From an uncultured beta proteobacterium (lineage in GTDB: Bacteria > Pseudomonadota > Gammaproteobacteria > Burkholderiales > Rhodocyclaceae), in NCBI GenBank assembly GCA_903917505.1, contig CAIXAY010000527.1, positions 1 to 6,402 of the forward strand: a stretch of DNA of 6,402 nucleotides, read 5' to 3'. Positions within the stretch are counted from its first letter, which is position 1; every line of letters begins with the position of its first letter. Positions 5,388-6,402 of the stretch are shown one piece after another. The position numbers and the translations under genes were made by a program. The notes below the pieces were generated by a model. The model saw nothing but the letters and a program-made list of their open reading frames with translations. It was not told where the DNA came from and did no database searches.

Positions 5388-6395
5388 ATGTTCAAGAAGA
5401 TCCTGGTATCGCTGCTGTTCGCTGCGATCGCTTTCGCGCCGCTCGCACAAGCCCAGCAGAAAGTCCTGAAGTACGCGCACTTCCAGCCGGCCAATATCGA
5501 CCAACCCAAGCACGCGGCGGCGCTGGCGTTCAAGGACTACGTCGAAAAGGCCACCAAGGGTTCGATCAAGGTCGAGATCTACCCGGCCGGACAGTTCGGC
5601 GGCGATGCCGCGACGATGGAAGGGCTGATGCTCGGCACGCTCGAAATGGCCGTTGCCCACGACGGGGCCGTCGCCAGCGTCTTCAAGCCGATTTCGATTC
5701 TCGGCATCCCTTATCTCTACGACAGCCACGAGCATGCCTGGCGCGTCTATGACTCGAAGTTCGGCCAGGATTTCGCCGACCTGATGCTCAAGACGACCGG
5801 CATCCGCATGCTGGCGCTTGCCGACAACGGCGTTCGCCATTTCACCAACAGCCTGCGCCCGATCAGGTCGCCGGCCGACATGAAGGGCATGAAGATCCGC
5901 ATTCAGCCGAGTCCGGTCTACAAAGCTCTGATCGAATCGCTCGGCGCCTCTCCGTCGTCCGTGCCGTGGGGCGAACTGCCGACCGCGCTGCAGTCGAAGG
6001 TCGTTGACGGTGAGGAAAACGGCGTCACCAACATCCTCGCCGCCAGCCTCTATCAATACCAGAAATACGCGACCCTCGACGGCCATGTGTGGAGCATTCA
6101 CGCATACATGATCAACGACAAGTTCTTCAAGAGCCTGACCGCCGATGAACAGAAAGCCGTCCTTGAGGGAACCAGGATCGCCCGCGACATCCACCGCCGC
6201 ATGACCGCCGACCAGGATCTGGGTGCCAAGAAGATCCTGACCGAGAAGGGCATGGAAGTGACTGAACTCAGCCCGGCTGAAGTCGATGCCTTCCGCAAAC
6301 TCGCGCAGCCGCCCGTCCGCGCCTTCGTTGAAAAAGACGTCGGCAAGGAATGGGTCGACAAGCTCTTCGCCGCAATCGCCGAACAGAAGAAGTGA
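5388..6395 (+). CDS. dctP: TRAP transporter periplasmic solute-binding protein (DctP family)
   Basis: This is the periplasmic receptor that binds the substrate and hands it to DctQ-DctM. It has 335 residues. The N-terminus is a Sec signal peptide: basic MFKK, a hydrophobic core, then AQA with probable cleavage after A22. The mature protein shows the family hallmarks: YPAGQFGG (65-72), GIPYLYDSHEHAW (106-118), GVRHFTNSLRPI (148-159), DMKGMKIRIQPSPVY (164-178) and VDGEENG (206-212). R171, in KIRIQ, matches the conserved arginine that clamps the ligand carboxylate in TRAP receptors, so the substrate is probably an organic acid. The exact ligand cannot be read. The gene sits third, after dctM, with its own AGGAGG site. 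The stop at 6395 is 7 bases before the window end, so I cannot see whether a terminator or further genes follow. Confidence 0.93.
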   Translation: MFKKILVSLLFAAIAFAPLAQAQQKVLKYAHFQPANIDQPKHAAALAFKDYVEKATKGSIKVEIYPAGQFGGDAATMEGLMLGTLEMAVAHDGAVASVFKPISILGIPYLYDSHEHAWRVYDSKFGQDFADLMLKTTGIRMLALADNGVRHFTNSLRPIRSPADMKGMKIRIQPSPVYKALIESLGASPSSVPWGELPTALQSKVVDGEENGVTNILAASLYQYQKYATLDGHVWSIHAYMINDKFFKSLTADEQKAVLEGTRIARDIHRRMTADQDLGAKKILTEKGMEVTELSPAEVDAFRKLAQPPVRAFVEKDVGKEWVDKLFAAIAEQKK

Positions 6396-6402
6396 GGAAT
6401 CA

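Noticed and set aside
5256..6194. Minus-strand 312-codon open frame opposite dctP
   Set aside because: It is an antisense shadow of a gene with clear signal peptide and family motifs. No domain was recognised.
1..6402. CRISPR arrays, tRNA or rRNA genes, phage or defence modules
   Set aside because: No regularly spaced repeats, structural RNA sequences or defence-type protein motifs were seen. Apart from short intergenic regions, the window is accounted for by five genes and one IS.

Overview
The window looks like chromosomal DNA of a high-GC Gram-negative bacterium, probably a betaproteobacterium (Rhodocyclales or Burkholderiales are my best guess). This rests on GC-rich coding sequence (one 60-base line of the oxidoreductase gene counts to 68% G+C), a periplasmic TRAP transporter with a Sec signal peptide, and an ISNCY-type transposase of a kind common in those groups. 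The taxonomic call is inference.

Layout, left to right. (1) Bases 1 to about 1312 hold the 5' part of an insertion sequence. Its transposase runs on the minus strand and off the left edge. Its upstream end, with two tandem 21-bp repeats at 1261-1305, lies just left of the next gene. (2) A short gap (about 1313-1423) leads into a plus-strand zinc-free quinone oxidoreductase (1424-2398). (3) Converging on it from the right is a minus-strand GntR/FCD-family regulator (2428-3174) that appears to start at a TTG codon. A 14-bp GC palindrome sits in the 29-bp gap between the two stop codons. (4) A 342-bp, comparatively AT-rich intergenic region (3175-3516) separates the regulator from a divergent TRAP operon. 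It carries a good sigma70-type promoter facing the transporter, and an inverted repeat brackets that promoter's -10 box. (5) The TRAP operon follows in the order small membrane subunit DctQ (3517-4077), large membrane subunit DctM (4077-5366) and periplasmic solute-binding protein DctP (5388-6395). The window ends 7 bases after the dctP stop codon, so the operon may continue.

How the parts probably work together: DctP captures an organic-anion ligand in the periplasm and delivers it to the DctQ-DctM permease, which imports it using an ion gradient. The divergent FCD regulator is the obvious candidate to control this operon by binding the shared intergenic region and responding to the substrate or a metabolite of it. 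The substrate cannot be read from the sequence. The quinone oxidoreductase is transcribed towards the regulator and need not belong to the same pathway.

I do not see a previously undescribed system here. The best leads are the putative operator/promoter arrangement at 3373-3407, the non-ATG start of the regulator, and the effect of the IS end on the downstream oxidoreductase.
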